In this document: piece after piece, positions 23,251 through 30,959 of the stretch
How positions within the stretch are numbered: the first letter of the stretch is position 1
Layout of the letters: the number at the start of each line of letters is the position of its first letter
NCBI GenBank assembly: GCA_035939575.1
Contig: DASZFS010000280.1
Location: 43,833 to 107,832, forward strand
Reading direction: 5' to 3'
DNA length: 64,000 nt
From: DATKHR01 sp035939575
Lineage (GTDB): Bacteria; Acidobacteriota; Vicinamibacteria; Vicinamibacterales; CAVVIG01
Translations under genes and position numbers: made by a program
Notes under the pieces: generated by a model
Database searches by the model: none
The model's input: only the letters and a program-made list of their open reading frames with translations
Told to the model about the DNA's origin: nothing

Positions 23251-25664
23251 GCAACAGCGTCGGACAAGTCCTAGAAGCGACTCCAACTTTCGCGGGTCCG
23301 GGGACGCTTCTCCAGGGCATGCTCGTCCGCATTTCGACGAACAACATCGTCGTCAAGGCGCAGGGTGACATCCTCGCCAACACGGTCGGGTACTACGGCG
23401 TTGTCGACTCCGGCGTCGTCACAAACGGTCCGGTCAGAGTCGCCAGCACGGGTTCTCGCACGAAGGTTTTGCTCGAATCTGGTCTGACGCCCAATCCGAC
23501 AGACACGCTCTACATCTCGGGCTTGACCGCAGGTCTCGCGACGAACGTTCCGCCTGCGACGATCGTCTCTGTCGGCACGATCGTAGATGCGTCTCCGTAC
23601 GCGCTCTTCGGCTACGTCTGGGCCGTCACCGGCAACAGCAGCTCGACAGGCACAGGCGCGCAGGGCGCGACCGGCGCGCAGGGTGCACAGGGCTCGACCG
23701 GTGCACAGGGCGCACAAGGGACGCAAGGCGCGGGCGCTCAGGGAGCCACCGGTCTTCAAGGTCTTCAGGGCTCGACTGGCGCGCAAGGCACGCAGGGCGC
23801 TGGTGCGCAGGGCGCCGCCGGATCGCAAGGGGCGCAAGGTCTACAGGGCTCTGTCGGCACGCAGGGCGCACAGGGCGCACAAGGGACGCAAGGCGCCGGC
23901 TCGCAGGGCGCGCAAGGCGCGCAGGGGCCAGGCGGCGGTGCACAGGGCTCGCAGGGCGCGCAGGGTGCTCAGGGTCCGTCGAGCGGTGCGCAGGGCTCGC
24001 AAGGTTTCCAGGGCGCCGCAGGCTCTGGCGCGCAAGGTGCGCAGGGCGTACAAGGCGCCCAGGGCGTACAAGGCGCACAGGGCTTTCAGGGCTTCCAGGG
24101 CGTGACCGGTTCCGGTGCGCAAGGCGCGACTGGCGCCCAGGGCGCTACAGGGGCTCAGGGCGCGACAGGTGCTCAAGGCGCGACTGGCGCCCAGGGCGCG
24201 ACAGGTGCTCAGGGCGGCGTCGGTGCGCAGGGCAATCAGGGTGCACAAGGCCGTCAAGGCTTCCAGGGTTTTCAGGGCGTGGCCGGTACAGGCGCTCAAG
24301 GCGCGCAGGGTGCGCAGGGCTTCCAGGGCTCGACCGGTGCGCAGGGCTCGACCGGATCGCAGGGCTCGCAGGGTTCGCAAGGCGCGCAGGCCGCACCGAC
24401 GCAGAACCTCAGCCAGACCTACAACGTCGGCACGACGTTAGCGAACCAGACGATGACTATCACGGACGCCAAAGGCGGGCGCGTGCTCATCGACGGATCG
24501 CAGGGCAGCTATACCGGCAACACGACTTCAGGCGCATTCGAGATCGCCGGCAAGCTCGTCATGAGTCATGCCGACACCAATGGCGTGTCGATCGCGTTGT
24601 CCAGTACGGGCAGCGAATCGATCGTCAAGACGACGTCAGGGACGCTGTCCATCACCAACAACGTAGCCGGACAGGCCGTACAGCTAACGGCAGAAGGCAC
24701 GGCGTCAGCTTATACAGTTTCGTTGAACTTGGGCGGCGGCGCTGCCTATTCCGGAGAAACCGCCGGTACGCTGGAAGCTGCCGGTGTCGGATATACCGAA
24801 TTCTCGTCTGGCTCTATATCAGGGGCGGCGAACGGTATCGCGATGAAGTTCAACATTACGCCGCCGTCTCAGGTAGCTGCCGCCGGCACAAAACTGGATG
24901 CGTACAAGTGGACAGCCATCACGGCTACGTTCACTGGCACCACACACATCACTACGGTGACGGGTGTCAACTTCATAGATGTAGAGGCGCCGACCTACAC
25001 AGACGCGTCTGCGATGACGATAGATATTGGTGCCACGGTAGCGATCAAAGGCGCTCCGATTGCTTCCGGGTCTTTGACGTTGACTACGCCGCTGTCGCTG
25101 TGGGTACAGGGCGGTACGTCGCAGTTTGACGGTAACGTCATCGTATCTAACGCCAATTCACTGAACACCAACTTCATAAATGCGATTGCCGGAGCCACGC
25201 TGACCATAAGCGGAGGTACGTTTCCTAACGTAACTACGATTGCTCTAGGTAGCACCAACATAACGGTAACGGGCAACATCATTCCTGTGTCCGATGCCAC
25301 TTACAACCTAGGCAGTAACGCCAATTCGTTCAGCAACTTATTCGTGCAGCAGGTTCAGGGCAACGGCAGCGCGCTCATACTTCAAGATCAGAGTTCGGGG
25401 CCACATTCGACGATCGTGCTATCCAGCACGGGCACGTTCTTGGAGTCATCGGCTGGCATCGTCAGCCTAACGACGGGCGGTGTGGAGTCGTTCCACATCG
25501 TGAATGCTAGCCACCTGATTCGAATCACGACGGGGCTGATCGCGCCCGGTGCGGTGAGCGTCGTCATATCTAACGCGCCTACAGGCGTCGGCGAGGCTCC
25601 GGCGGAGTATTGGGAGGTTCTCGGTACGGGCGGGGCCACGCGCTACATCCCGTTGCTCGGCTAG
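23247..25664 (+). CDS. Collagen-like fibre protein, 805 aa
   Basis: Residues 1-130 form a beta-rich head related to the head of the fibre at 59819 (shared V-L-L-E-[ST]-G-L-T-P and T-N-V-P-P words). Residues about 137-381 are Gly-x-y triplets, mostly GAQ, GAT, GFQ and GSQ, almost without Pro. Residues 382-805 are beta-structured and include a fibre-type word YNLGSNANSFSNLFVQ. The C-terminal half is noticeably less GC-rich than its surroundings. It is probably a trimeric host-binding fibre. Coupled to the oxygenase gene upstream. Confidence 0.85.
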   Translation: MSNSVGQVLEATPTFAGPGTLLQGMLVRISTNNIVVKAQGDILANTVGYYGVVDSGVVTNGPVRVASTGSRTKVLLESGLTPNPTDTLYISGLTAGLATNVPPATIVSVGTIVDASPYALFGYVWAVTGNSSSTGTGAQGATGAQGAQGSTGAQGAQGTQGAGAQGATGLQGLQGSTGAQGTQGAGAQGAAGSQGAQGLQGSVGTQGAQGAQGTQGAGSQGAQGAQGPGGGAQGSQGAQGAQGPSSGAQGSQGFQGAAGSGAQGAQGVQGAQGVQGAQGFQGFQGVTGSGAQGATGAQGATGAQGATGAQGATGAQGATGAQGGVGAQGNQGAQGRQGFQGFQGVAGTGAQGAQGAQGFQGSTGAQGSTGSQGSQGSQGAQAAPTQNLSQTYNVGTTLANQTMTITDAKGGRVLIDGSQGSYTGNTTSGAFEIAGKLVMSHADTNGVSIALSSTGSESIVKTTSGTLSITNNVAGQAVQLTAEGTASAYTVSLNLGGGAAYSGETAGTLEAAGVGYTEFSSGSISGAANGIAMKFNITPPSQVAAAGTKLDAYKWTAITATFTGTTHITTVTGVNFIDVEAPTYTDASAMTIDIGATVAIKGAPIASGSLTLTTPLSLWVQGGTSQFDGNVIVSNANSLNTNFINAIAGATLTISGGTFPNVTTIALGSTNITVTGNIIPVSDATYNLGSNANSFSNLFVQQVQGNGSALILQDQSSGPHSTIVLSSTGTFLESSAGIVSLTTGGVESFHIVNASHLIRITTGLIAPGAVSVVISNAPTGVGEAPAEYWEVLGTGGATRYIPLLG
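23655..24390 (+). repeat. Collagen-like Gly-x-y coding repeat
   Basis: About 80 nine-base units coding Gly-Ala-Gln and variants run without interruption. Codon variety (GGC/GGT, GCG/GCA/GCC, CAG/CAA) shows it is maintained as protein, not as DNA satellite. Such arrays recombine easily, so length differences between relatives are likely. Confidence 0.85.
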
Positions 25665-25669
25665 ACCTA

Positions 25670-25699
25670 TTGACGGCGGCAACGCGCCGCTGCTAGTGT
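25670..25699 (+). promoter_or_regulatory. Promoter TTGACG-N18-TAGTGT, leaderless
   Basis: TTGACG 25670-25675, 18 bases, TAGTGT 25694-25699, six bases, then ATG at 25706. The -10 and start region GCTAGTGTCTCAGC is a near copy of the 14-bp motif seen at 35697 and 54040. Confidence 0.75.
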
Positions 25700-25705
25700 C
25701 TCAGC

Positions 25706-26026
25706 ATGGCCAAGATAGACCTGTCGCAGCGGGATCGCCACGCGCTCAAGTGGCACTTGAACGGCATTCGGACCAAGGATCGCGTCGAGGATAAGGCGCT
25801 GGATCGCGTGTGGAAGGCGTTGAAGCTCGACGACATCGTCACGAAATCGGATGCCGATCCGGCAACGCTCGATATCACGCCGGTGACCTACGACGAGCTG
25901 ACGAGCGCCGACCGCGATCAGCTCATCGAGTGGATGAACGCTCCGAAGCTCGGGATCATGTCCAGGCTCTTGCGGGCCATTGACGAGCGCTTGATCACTT
26001 CTCGCGACGGCGACAACAGCAAGTGA
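25706..26026 (+). CDS. Unknown helical protein, 106 aa
   Basis: Charged, helical protein (RDRHALKWHLNGIRTKD, ADRDQLIEWMNAPKLG) without recognisable motif. First gene after a strong leaderless promoter and coupled to the glycosyltransferase after it. A role with that enzyme is possible. Confidence 0.72.
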   Translation: MAKIDLSQRDRHALKWHLNGIRTKDRVEDKALDRVWKALKLDDIVTKSDADPATLDITPVTYDELTSADRDQLIEWMNAPKLGIMSRLLRAIDERLITSRDGDNSK

Positions 26027-27306
26027 CGACGCTCTCGATCATCACGCCCACGCACGATCTCAAGTACCTGCCTGATGCGTGGGCGTCCATCAAGGACCAA
26101 GGCGACTTCGAGTGGATCGTGCTCGTGAACGCGAGTCACGGTCTGTCTGCTGTCGCAGGCGACGTGCTTGCCAACAACGTCAGGCGCATCGTTGAGAACG
26201 ACCCACGCGTTATCGTGAAGATAGACCCGACGCCGTTCACAGGTGTCGGTGCACGCAAGAAGACGGCCTTTGGGCTCGGTACGAGTGATGTGCTCATCGA
26301 GCTGGATCACGACGACATGCTCCTGCCGGGTGCGCTCGATGCGATTCGAGCCGCGTTCGAAGATCCGGCCGTAGGCTTCGTGTATACGGACGCCGCGGAC
26401 TTCGTCGAAGGCGCCGATACGTTCCAGGGCAATCTGACGTACCGGCACCCTGACGTCCGTCGCGGCTGGCTCTTGAGCGGCTTCAGCTTCTACGAGGCTG
26501 AGGTCGGCGGTGTGCGGCCAGGTACCTACGAGTTCGTGCACAGCCATCCAGCCACGGCTCGCTGGGTCTCGCACATCTACACGGCGCCCAACCATGTCCG
26601 GTGCTGGCGGCGCAGTGTGTACGAGGCCGTCGGTGGTCACGATCCGACCTATCCTGTTGGAGACGATCACGAGCTTATCTGCCGGACGTTTTTGGCGACA
26701 AAAATTCTACACGTCGAAAAACCGCTCTACCTCTACCGGATTGTTCCGGGCGGCAATACGTGGTCGAGCCGCGTCGACGAGATCAAAGGCATCGCCGATC
26801 GCGTGCAGTCCAACTACCTAGAACGTCTCGTGCTGCGTGAGTGCGCGATGCTCGGGCTGCCTGCGTATGACCTCGGCGGCGGCATCGACGGGCGCCCCGG
26901 CTGGATCACCGTCGATCGTGCTGGCGCGGCTATGAAGTACGCTGACCTCATGCAGCCGTGGCCGTTCGAGGATGGAAGTGTCGGCGCTTTCAGAGCTTCA
27001 GATTTGCTGGAGCATCTGCCGGACAAGCAGTTCACGATGCGCGAGATCCACAGATGCCTGCGTCCAGGTGGCTGGCTGCTTTCGATGACGCCGTCGACCG
27101 ACGGCCGCGGGGCGTTCATGGACCCGACGCATGTGAGCTTTTTCAACGAGAATTCGTTTTGGTACTGGACCAGAGACGCACAGGCTCGCTACATCAACAA
27201 CAACGATGTCAGGTTCAGCGAGGTCCAACTCTTCACAGAGTTCCCGTCCGATTGGCATCGAGCCAACAACATCTCGTACGTCCACGCGAACTTGGTGAAG
27301 CGCTAG
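26023..27306 (+). CDS. Glycosyltransferase family 2 fused to SAM-methyltransferase-like domain, 427 aa
   Basis: The N-terminal 270 residues are a GT-A enzyme: LSIITPTHDLKYLPDAW, then the metal-binding D-H-D-D (VLIELDHDDMLLPGAL), then GDDHELICR as the likely base motif. The C-terminal 150 residues resemble a class I methyltransferase of the glycan type (GWITVDRAG, FRASDLLEHLPDKQ, IHRCLRPGGWLLSMTPS), with its N-terminal glycine motif reduced (DLGGGIDG). It should transfer a sugar and may methylate it. It sits two genes after the collagen-like fibre. GTG start. Confidence 0.85.
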   Translation: MTTLSIITPTHDLKYLPDAWASIKDQGDFEWIVLVNASHGLSAVAGDVLANNVRRIVENDPRVIVKIDPTPFTGVGARKKTAFGLGTSDVLIELDHDDMLLPGALDAIRAAFEDPAVGFVYTDAADFVEGADTFQGNLTYRHPDVRRGWLLSGFSFYEAEVGGVRPGTYEFVHSHPATARWVSHIYTAPNHVRCWRRSVYEAVGGHDPTYPVGDDHELICRTFLATKILHVEKPLYLYRIVPGGNTWSSRVDEIKGIADRVQSNYLERLVLRECAMLGLPAYDLGGGIDGRPGWITVDRAGAAMKYADLMQPWPFEDGSVGAFRASDLLEHLPDKQFTMREIHRCLRPGGWLLSMTPSTDGRGAFMDPTHVSFFNENSFWYWTRDAQARYINNNDVRFSEVQLFTEFPSDWHRANNISYVHANLVKR

Positions 27307-27324
27307 CGGTCTGCGGCGCCTGGA

Positions 27325-27492
27325 CTAACGACCGCGCGTACGGTCGTATGCTTCCCATGCCTTGGCGCCGTGGCGCTGTACGAACTCCATCAGCTCGCCC
27401 GAGTAGCATGCACGTGCGAGGATCGCGAGGGGCACGAGGCCAAGCGCGATGATGGTGAGACGCAGACGCGCCTTGGCAGCGGGCGAGATCAT
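27325..27492 (-). CDS. Small membrane protein, 55 aa
   Basis: One membrane span (LTIIALGLVPLAILARACY) after a basic N terminus, then a basic cytoplasmic or periplasmic end. ATG overlaps the stop of the phosphatase gene upstream. Last gene of a short leftward operon; a 7-bp inverted repeat (ACGACCG/CGGTCGT) lies over its stop. Confidence 0.65.
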   Translation of the reverse strand: MISPAAKARLRLTIIALGLVPLAILARACYSGELMEFVQRHGAKAWEAYDRTRGR

Positions 27493-28034
27493 TTTCGCCG
27501 AACCTTGATTAGATCGCCGTCGACCTCGAAGTCGAGCCAGAACGCCATCAGGTCGGGCAGCTCCCAGTGGAAGCCGTGCGCGATCATGTCGTCCCACGCG
27601 GTCGATTTCGCCTTATGGTAGATGACGACGTCGGCGAGCCCTCCGAGGAGACCTGTGCGATCTTGACCGTGTGTGCAGTGCCACAGGACGCCTCCGCCGG
27701 CTCGAATCGTATCGAGCGCGAGCTGCATCTTCGCGGCGTCGACGGGCGCGAAGACGGAGACCACGTTCTCTGACGGCGGAATCTGAATCTTGACGACGTC
27801 GATGCCGGCGGCCTTCGCGACCGCGACCTCGTCGTATCCTGTCTCGTCGTCGTAGTTGAGCTTGATGACGTGTCGCACGCCGAGGCTGTAGAGGTAGGGC
27901 CACGCCTCAGGCTTCGGCTGGCCCGAGCGCCAGACGCCTGGAGCGACGGTGGCCATGTTCGGCACACCGTGGCTGTCGTAGCTCATCGTGGAGCAGGCCG
28001 TGACGAGCACGGAGACGAGTACGAGCGCTTTCAT
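27489..28034 (-). CDS. Lipoprotein with protein tyrosine/dual-specificity phosphatase domain, 181 aa
   Basis: The N terminus MKALVLVSVLVTACS is a lipoprotein signal with Cys at the lipobox. The rest is a compact Cys-phosphatase: GVWRSGQPKPEAW, GVRHVIKLNY, and the P-loop HCTHGQDRTG, matching C-x5-R-T. It would be exported and anchored in a membrane, acting on phospho-sugars, lipids or proteins outside the cytoplasm. ATG at 28034 overlaps the upstream stop. Phage-coded exported phosphatases of this type are unusual. Confidence 0.85.
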   Translation of the reverse strand: MKALVLVSVLVTACSTMSYDSHGVPNMATVAPGVWRSGQPKPEAWPYLYSLGVRHVIKLNYDDETGYDEVAVAKAAGIDVVKIQIPPSENVVSVFAPVDAAKMQLALDTIRAGGGVLWHCTHGQDRTGLLGGLADVVIYHKAKSTAWDDMIAHGFHWELPDLMAFWLDFEVDGDLIKVRRK

Positions 28035-28267
28035 CACGCGGCGGCCGGCGGTTCGGGTGGCGTGTGTGAACGGACAAATTCAGGATCGAAGTCGCGACAC
28101 TCTTCGCAGGCGCAGTTGTCGTCGCGGCAGACCTTGTGCGCGGTCATCCACATCGAACGACCGACGAGCGTGAGGACAGCGCCGAAGCCCCACGCCAGAA
28201 GCCCAGGAACGGCGGCTATGAAGAGCGGGATGGCGAGTATATCGCGTACGCGGCGGGGGAGGCTCAT
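28034..28267 (-). CDS. Small membrane protein with Cys cluster, 77 aa
   Basis: Two adjoining hydrophobic stretches (ILAIPLFIAAVPGLLAWGFG and AVLTLVGRSMWM) are followed by VCRDDNCACEECRD, four cysteines that could bind metal, and a Pro-rich end. ATGA overlaps at both sides. Confidence 0.7.
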   Translation of the reverse strand: MSLPRRVRDILAIPLFIAAVPGLLAWGFGAVLTLVGRSMWMTAHKVCRDDNCACEECRDFDPEFVRSHTPPEPPAAA

Positions 28268-28515
28268 GACGGGTAGATCAAGACCATCATGTCGCCCGAG
28301 GGGAATTCGGGGCCGTAGGTCAGCCGTGGGAAGAGTTTCACAGGCATAGTGACCTCGTCGTGTCGACCGTCGCGGCGAAGCACGGTCGCGGTACGTGTGA
28401 GCGGTGAACGCCAGCGCACGGTCAAGATTGTGTAGTCGTCATTCGGATCGCCCGCGTAGGTCACGGGCTTACCGATTTTGACGAGCTGACCGTTGCGTGC
28501 GTCGACGATGTCCAT
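28264..28515 (-). CDS. Small beta-rich protein, 83 aa
   Basis: ATG at 28515 is the first start in a natural-looking sequence. Mostly beta strands (GQLVKIGKPVTYAG, YTILTVRWRSPLTRT, VTMPVKLFPRLTYG), suggesting an SH3-like or OB barrel. Unknown. Confidence 0.65.
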   Translation of the reverse strand: MDIVDARNGQLVKIGKPVTYAGDPNDDYTILTVRWRSPLTRTATVLRRDGRHDEVTMPVKLFPRLTYGPEFPSGDMMVLIYPS

Positions 28516-28520
28516 GCCCC

Positions 28521-29012
28521 TCAAGCTCCCGTCGGCGCGCTGTACTCGACACCTGCGAATACCTGACCTGGGAGCTGCCCATTCGGGTCGCCACGCTCCA
28601 TCGCGAGCGTCTGTACGAGGTACGGGTCGCATGCTTCGAGCCGCTTGGCGTGCATGTCCTGCAGTCCCGTGATGAACGCGCGCAGCTTCGCCGGGTCGTA
28701 GCCCTTGGCCTTGATCGCGTCACGCCCCACGGCCTCTTCGATGATGTCGAGCGCGATGAGCGCATAGGACGCGTGCGTGATTCCGACGATGGGCGACTTG
28801 TCCTGCGATGCGGCGAAAGCGTACCGGCGCATCTGGCGCACGGCAATGCTCGGATCGCCGCTGATCTCGACGCCGTCGCTCGGCCCGCGGAAGTGCACGA
28901 GGCGCCCGACCGCGCCCAAGATCCACCCTCGGTGCTGCCACACGACGATCGCGGCTACGCCCGTGATGACGCCCTTCCAAAACGGCGTTATGCGGCTCTC
29001 TTGCTGTGCCAC
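28521..29012 (-). CDS. Membrane-anchored protein, 163 aa
   Basis: A span near the N terminus (GVITGVAAIVVWQHRGWILG) is followed by a helical soluble domain (YALIALDIIEEAVGRDAIK, LRAFITGLQDMHAKRL). The leaderless GTG at 29012 sits 7 bases after the -10 of its promoter. First gene of the leftward phosphatase operon. No family recognised. Confidence 0.72.
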   Translation of the reverse strand: MAQQESRITPFWKGVITGVAAIVVWQHRGWILGAVGRLVHFRGPSDGVEISGDPSIAVRQMRRYAFAASQDKSPIVGITHASYALIALDIIEEAVGRDAIKAKGYDPAKLRAFITGLQDMHAKRLEACDPYLVQTLAMERGDPNGQLPGQVFAGVEYSAPTGA

Positions 29013-29019
29013 CCCTAGG

Positions 29020-29049
29020 AGGGTACCGCGATTTGACCTACTCTGTCCA
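29020..29049 (-). promoter_or_regulatory. Leftward promoter TGGACA-N18-TACCCT, leaderless
   Basis: On the minus strand TGGACA (29049-29044), 18 bases, TACCCT (29025-29020), seven bases, then GTG at 29012. It overlaps the rightward promoter: the shared block GGTACCGCGATTTGACC contains this -10 and the other -35. Confidence 0.65.
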
Positions 29050-29062
29050 CGCGGGCTACCAT
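29033..29062 (+). promoter_or_regulatory. Rightward promoter TTGACC-N18-TACCAT, leaderless
   Basis: TTGACC 29033-29038, 18 bases, TACCAT 29057-29062, seven bases, then the GTG at 29070. No Shine-Dalgarno could fit between. Confidence 0.75.
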
Positions 29063-29069
29063 AGGTCTC

Positions 29070-29465
29070 GTGTCCATCGCTCTGATGACAGGTGCCGTGC
29101 TCGGCGCGGGGAATACCGCGTCGGCCGCGGTCGTGATCGTAGGCGATACGCTGACGCTCGACTTCGATCTCGCGTGTTCCGGCGGCCCCTCGACGGTGAC
29201 ATTCTTCTTGGAGTTCTCCGAGGACAACGTCAAGTGGTTTGCCGAGGTCGCTGAGGAAGATGCCGGTAAGGGCGTGGTCTCGATGCCGAAGGTCGTGCGC
29301 ACGCTCGCCGACAACAACGGCACGAGCATTGCCGACAACGCGAGCTTTCGCGCTTCGTGCCAGTTCAAGCGGCGTGCGCCGCTCGCGCGTGTTCAGATGG
29401 CCGTGACCGCGGGGGCGTGCACGGTGAACAGCTTGACTGCTCCCTACGGGACACCCGCACAGTAG
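29070..29465 (+). CDS. Beta-sandwich-like protein, 131 aa
   Basis: Alternating strands (VVIVGDTLTLDFDLAC, TVTFFLEFSEDNVKWF, ARVQMAVTAGACTVN) suggest a jelly-roll or Ig-like fold. The N terminus is mildly hydrophobic (ALMTGAVLGAGNTASA) but not a clear signal. Leaderless GTG start. Perhaps a virion decoration protein; unproven. Confidence 0.65.
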   Translation: MSIALMTGAVLGAGNTASAAVVIVGDTLTLDFDLACSGGPSTVTFFLEFSEDNVKWFAEVAEEDAGKGVVSMPKVVRTLADNNGTSIADNASFRASCQFKRRAPLARVQMAVTAGACTVNSLTAPYGTPAQ

Positions 29466-29476
29466 GAGTCACACGA

Positions 29477-30073
29477 ATGCCTATGGAGGTTTTCACGATT
29501 TCTGGAGCTACGCTCGCGGAAGGCTCTGCCAGCGCGCCAGATTTTCAGTACCAATCTCCTGGTGTCGGTTCGCGTGCGTCATCTCTATCGTCATCGGCAC
29601 CTGCGCCGGTACTACTTCAGAATGCGCTCAAGGCGCTAGGTACTACGCACGGTGATTCGGCGCTTTCAGGTGTCGGCGTCGACGGCATCATCGGACCCGC
29701 AACCGTGAAGGCGGTGAACTACGCGCTCAAGACATACGTCGGCGCTGGGCCTGTACAATCGGCGGGTCTGTCCGGGCGCTTCCTGAACGCGACGGCGACT
29801 AAGTCAGATGTGCAGCAGTACGCCGGTACGCTTGCGGCAGTCGTCACGACCGCAGTTCAGCAGCAGGGCGGCACTGTGCCGGCGCCAACGGTCACACACC
29901 GCGCGTCCGGCGGAGGGTCGAGCGCTGCGGCGCGCGCGGCCGCTGCAGGCGCCATCCAAGACAACACCGGTACGATGGCGAGCAATCCGAACCTCGTCTG
30001 GATCTTCGGCGGCGGAGCGCTACTCGTCGTGGCGCTCGGTTTCATGGCAGCACACCGGAGGGCCAACGCGTGA
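29477..30073 (+). CDS. Peptidoglycan-binding-like protein with C-terminal membrane span, 198 aa
   Basis: Residues about 45-95 match a PG_binding_1-type helical domain (LLQNALKALGTTHG ... VDGIIGPATVKAVNYAL). A Ser/Ala/Gln-rich linker leads to a C-terminal span (LVWIFGGGALLVVALGFMA) and a short basic end AHRRANA. A membrane-anchored wall-binding protein would suit either the virion or host-envelope contact. Follows the beta-sandwich gene after 11 bases. Confidence 0.75.
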   Translation: MPMEVFTISGATLAEGSASAPDFQYQSPGVGSRASSLSSSAPAPVLLQNALKALGTTHGDSALSGVGVDGIIGPATVKAVNYALKTYVGAGPVQSAGLSGRFLNATATKSDVQQYAGTLAAVVTTAVQQQGGTVPAPTVTHRASGGGSSAAARAAAAGAIQDNTGTMASNPNLVWIFGGGALLVVALGFMAAHRRANA

Positions 30074-30342
30074 GCGCACAAGGCGGTAACTCGGACGATA
30101 ACATCACGCCTGTCACGACTCCCATCAAGAATCCGGACAATCGCGCGCTCGCGGCCGTAGTGGCTGATTTAGTGCTCGAAGCGCGACAGCACATGGTCGG
30201 GCTGCGGGCCCTCTACGTGTCAATCTGCTTGGCCGAGAACATCGTTCCGCGTTCGTGGGGCATGCAGCTCGCGGAGGAGAAAGAACGTCACATCGCGCGC
30301 GAGGCTCAGCAACTCGCAAGTCTCCGCACCGTGATCGCGTAG
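30070..30342 (+). CDS. Unknown helical protein, 90 aa
   Basis: GTG start overlaps the previous stop. A polar N terminus is followed by a long helix (ALAAVVADLVLEARQHMVGL) and a charged helix (QLAEEKERHIAREAQQLA). No recognisable domain. Confidence 0.68.
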   Translation: MSAQGGNSDDNITPVTTPIKNPDNRALAAVVADLVLEARQHMVGLRALYVSICLAENIVPRSWGMQLAEEKERHIAREAQQLASLRTVIA

Positions 30343-30353
30343 GGTGCCGACTG

Positions 30354-30959
30354 ATGGGCAGCGGACGATTCGTCGGCGGCTTTGACGGCACGCGCGGCGT
30401 TATCCGGCCGGTAGGCGGCTCCCTGATCCAGCCAGGTTCACTCATGGCCGGCGGCGTCGACGGTTGGGATCAGCCGATCCTACAGGCCGGAGGCGGTGGC
30501 GGCGGTTGCAGCCCGGTCGGATTACATACCGACGGTACGTCAGGCACGTTCACGCTCACCACGGCGAGCGGTTCCGCGACCATCCTCGGAACAGCTCCAT
30601 ACGCCTTCACGTGCACCGGTCTCGCGCATGTGTCGCTCTCCGGAACGATCGATAGCCAATCCTCGGGAGGGGCCGTCGGAAACGATCAGCTCTATCCGAC
30701 CTACGGGATTTTCATCGTGACTGTGGTTCCGCCCGCGAACCAACTTTTCTCGATCATTCTGCCCGACGTCCAGATCACGACACCGATCCCGACCGACGCG
30801 CTTTTTCATACTTTCACGGGCGGCCCCGTCGTCGAAGTCAACCCAGGCGCGGCTCGTACGATTGTCTTCGCCGTCAAGCCCAACGAGGTCGGCACAGGCG
30901 CTGTCATACCGACCACGTACAACTACAAGAACTTCATACTCGACGTCACGGGCGTTTGA
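30354..30959 (+). CDS. Gly-rich N terminus plus beta-sandwich protein, 201 aa
   Basis: About 45 Gly-rich residues (including a GGGGGG run) precede a beta domain (GTFTLTTASGSATILG, YGIFIVTVVPPANQLF, ARTIVFAVKPNEVG). Looks like a virion surface or fibre-tip protein. ATG chosen 8 bases after GGGTGCC. No family recognised. Confidence 0.65.
   Translation: MGSGRFVGGFDGTRGVIRPVGGSLIQPGSLMAGGVDGWDQPILQAGGGGGGCSPVGLHTDGTSGTFTLTTASGSATILGTAPYAFTCTGLAHVSLSGTIDSQSSGGAVGNDQLYPTYGIFIVTVVPPANQLFSIILPDVQITTPIPTDALFHTFTGGPVVEVNPGAARTIVFAVKPNEVGTGAVIPTTYNYKNFILDVTGV

Noticed and set aside
23587..24441. Long alternative frames on both strands across the collagen repeat
   Set aside because: The nine-base repeat keeps all frames open and gives Arg/Ala/Leu-rich nonsense; only the Gly-x-y frame has a sensible head and tail.
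27327..27348. Bidirectional terminator at the convergent 27.3 kb junction
   Set aside because: The 7-bp hairpin lies over coding sequence and has no T-run on either side.
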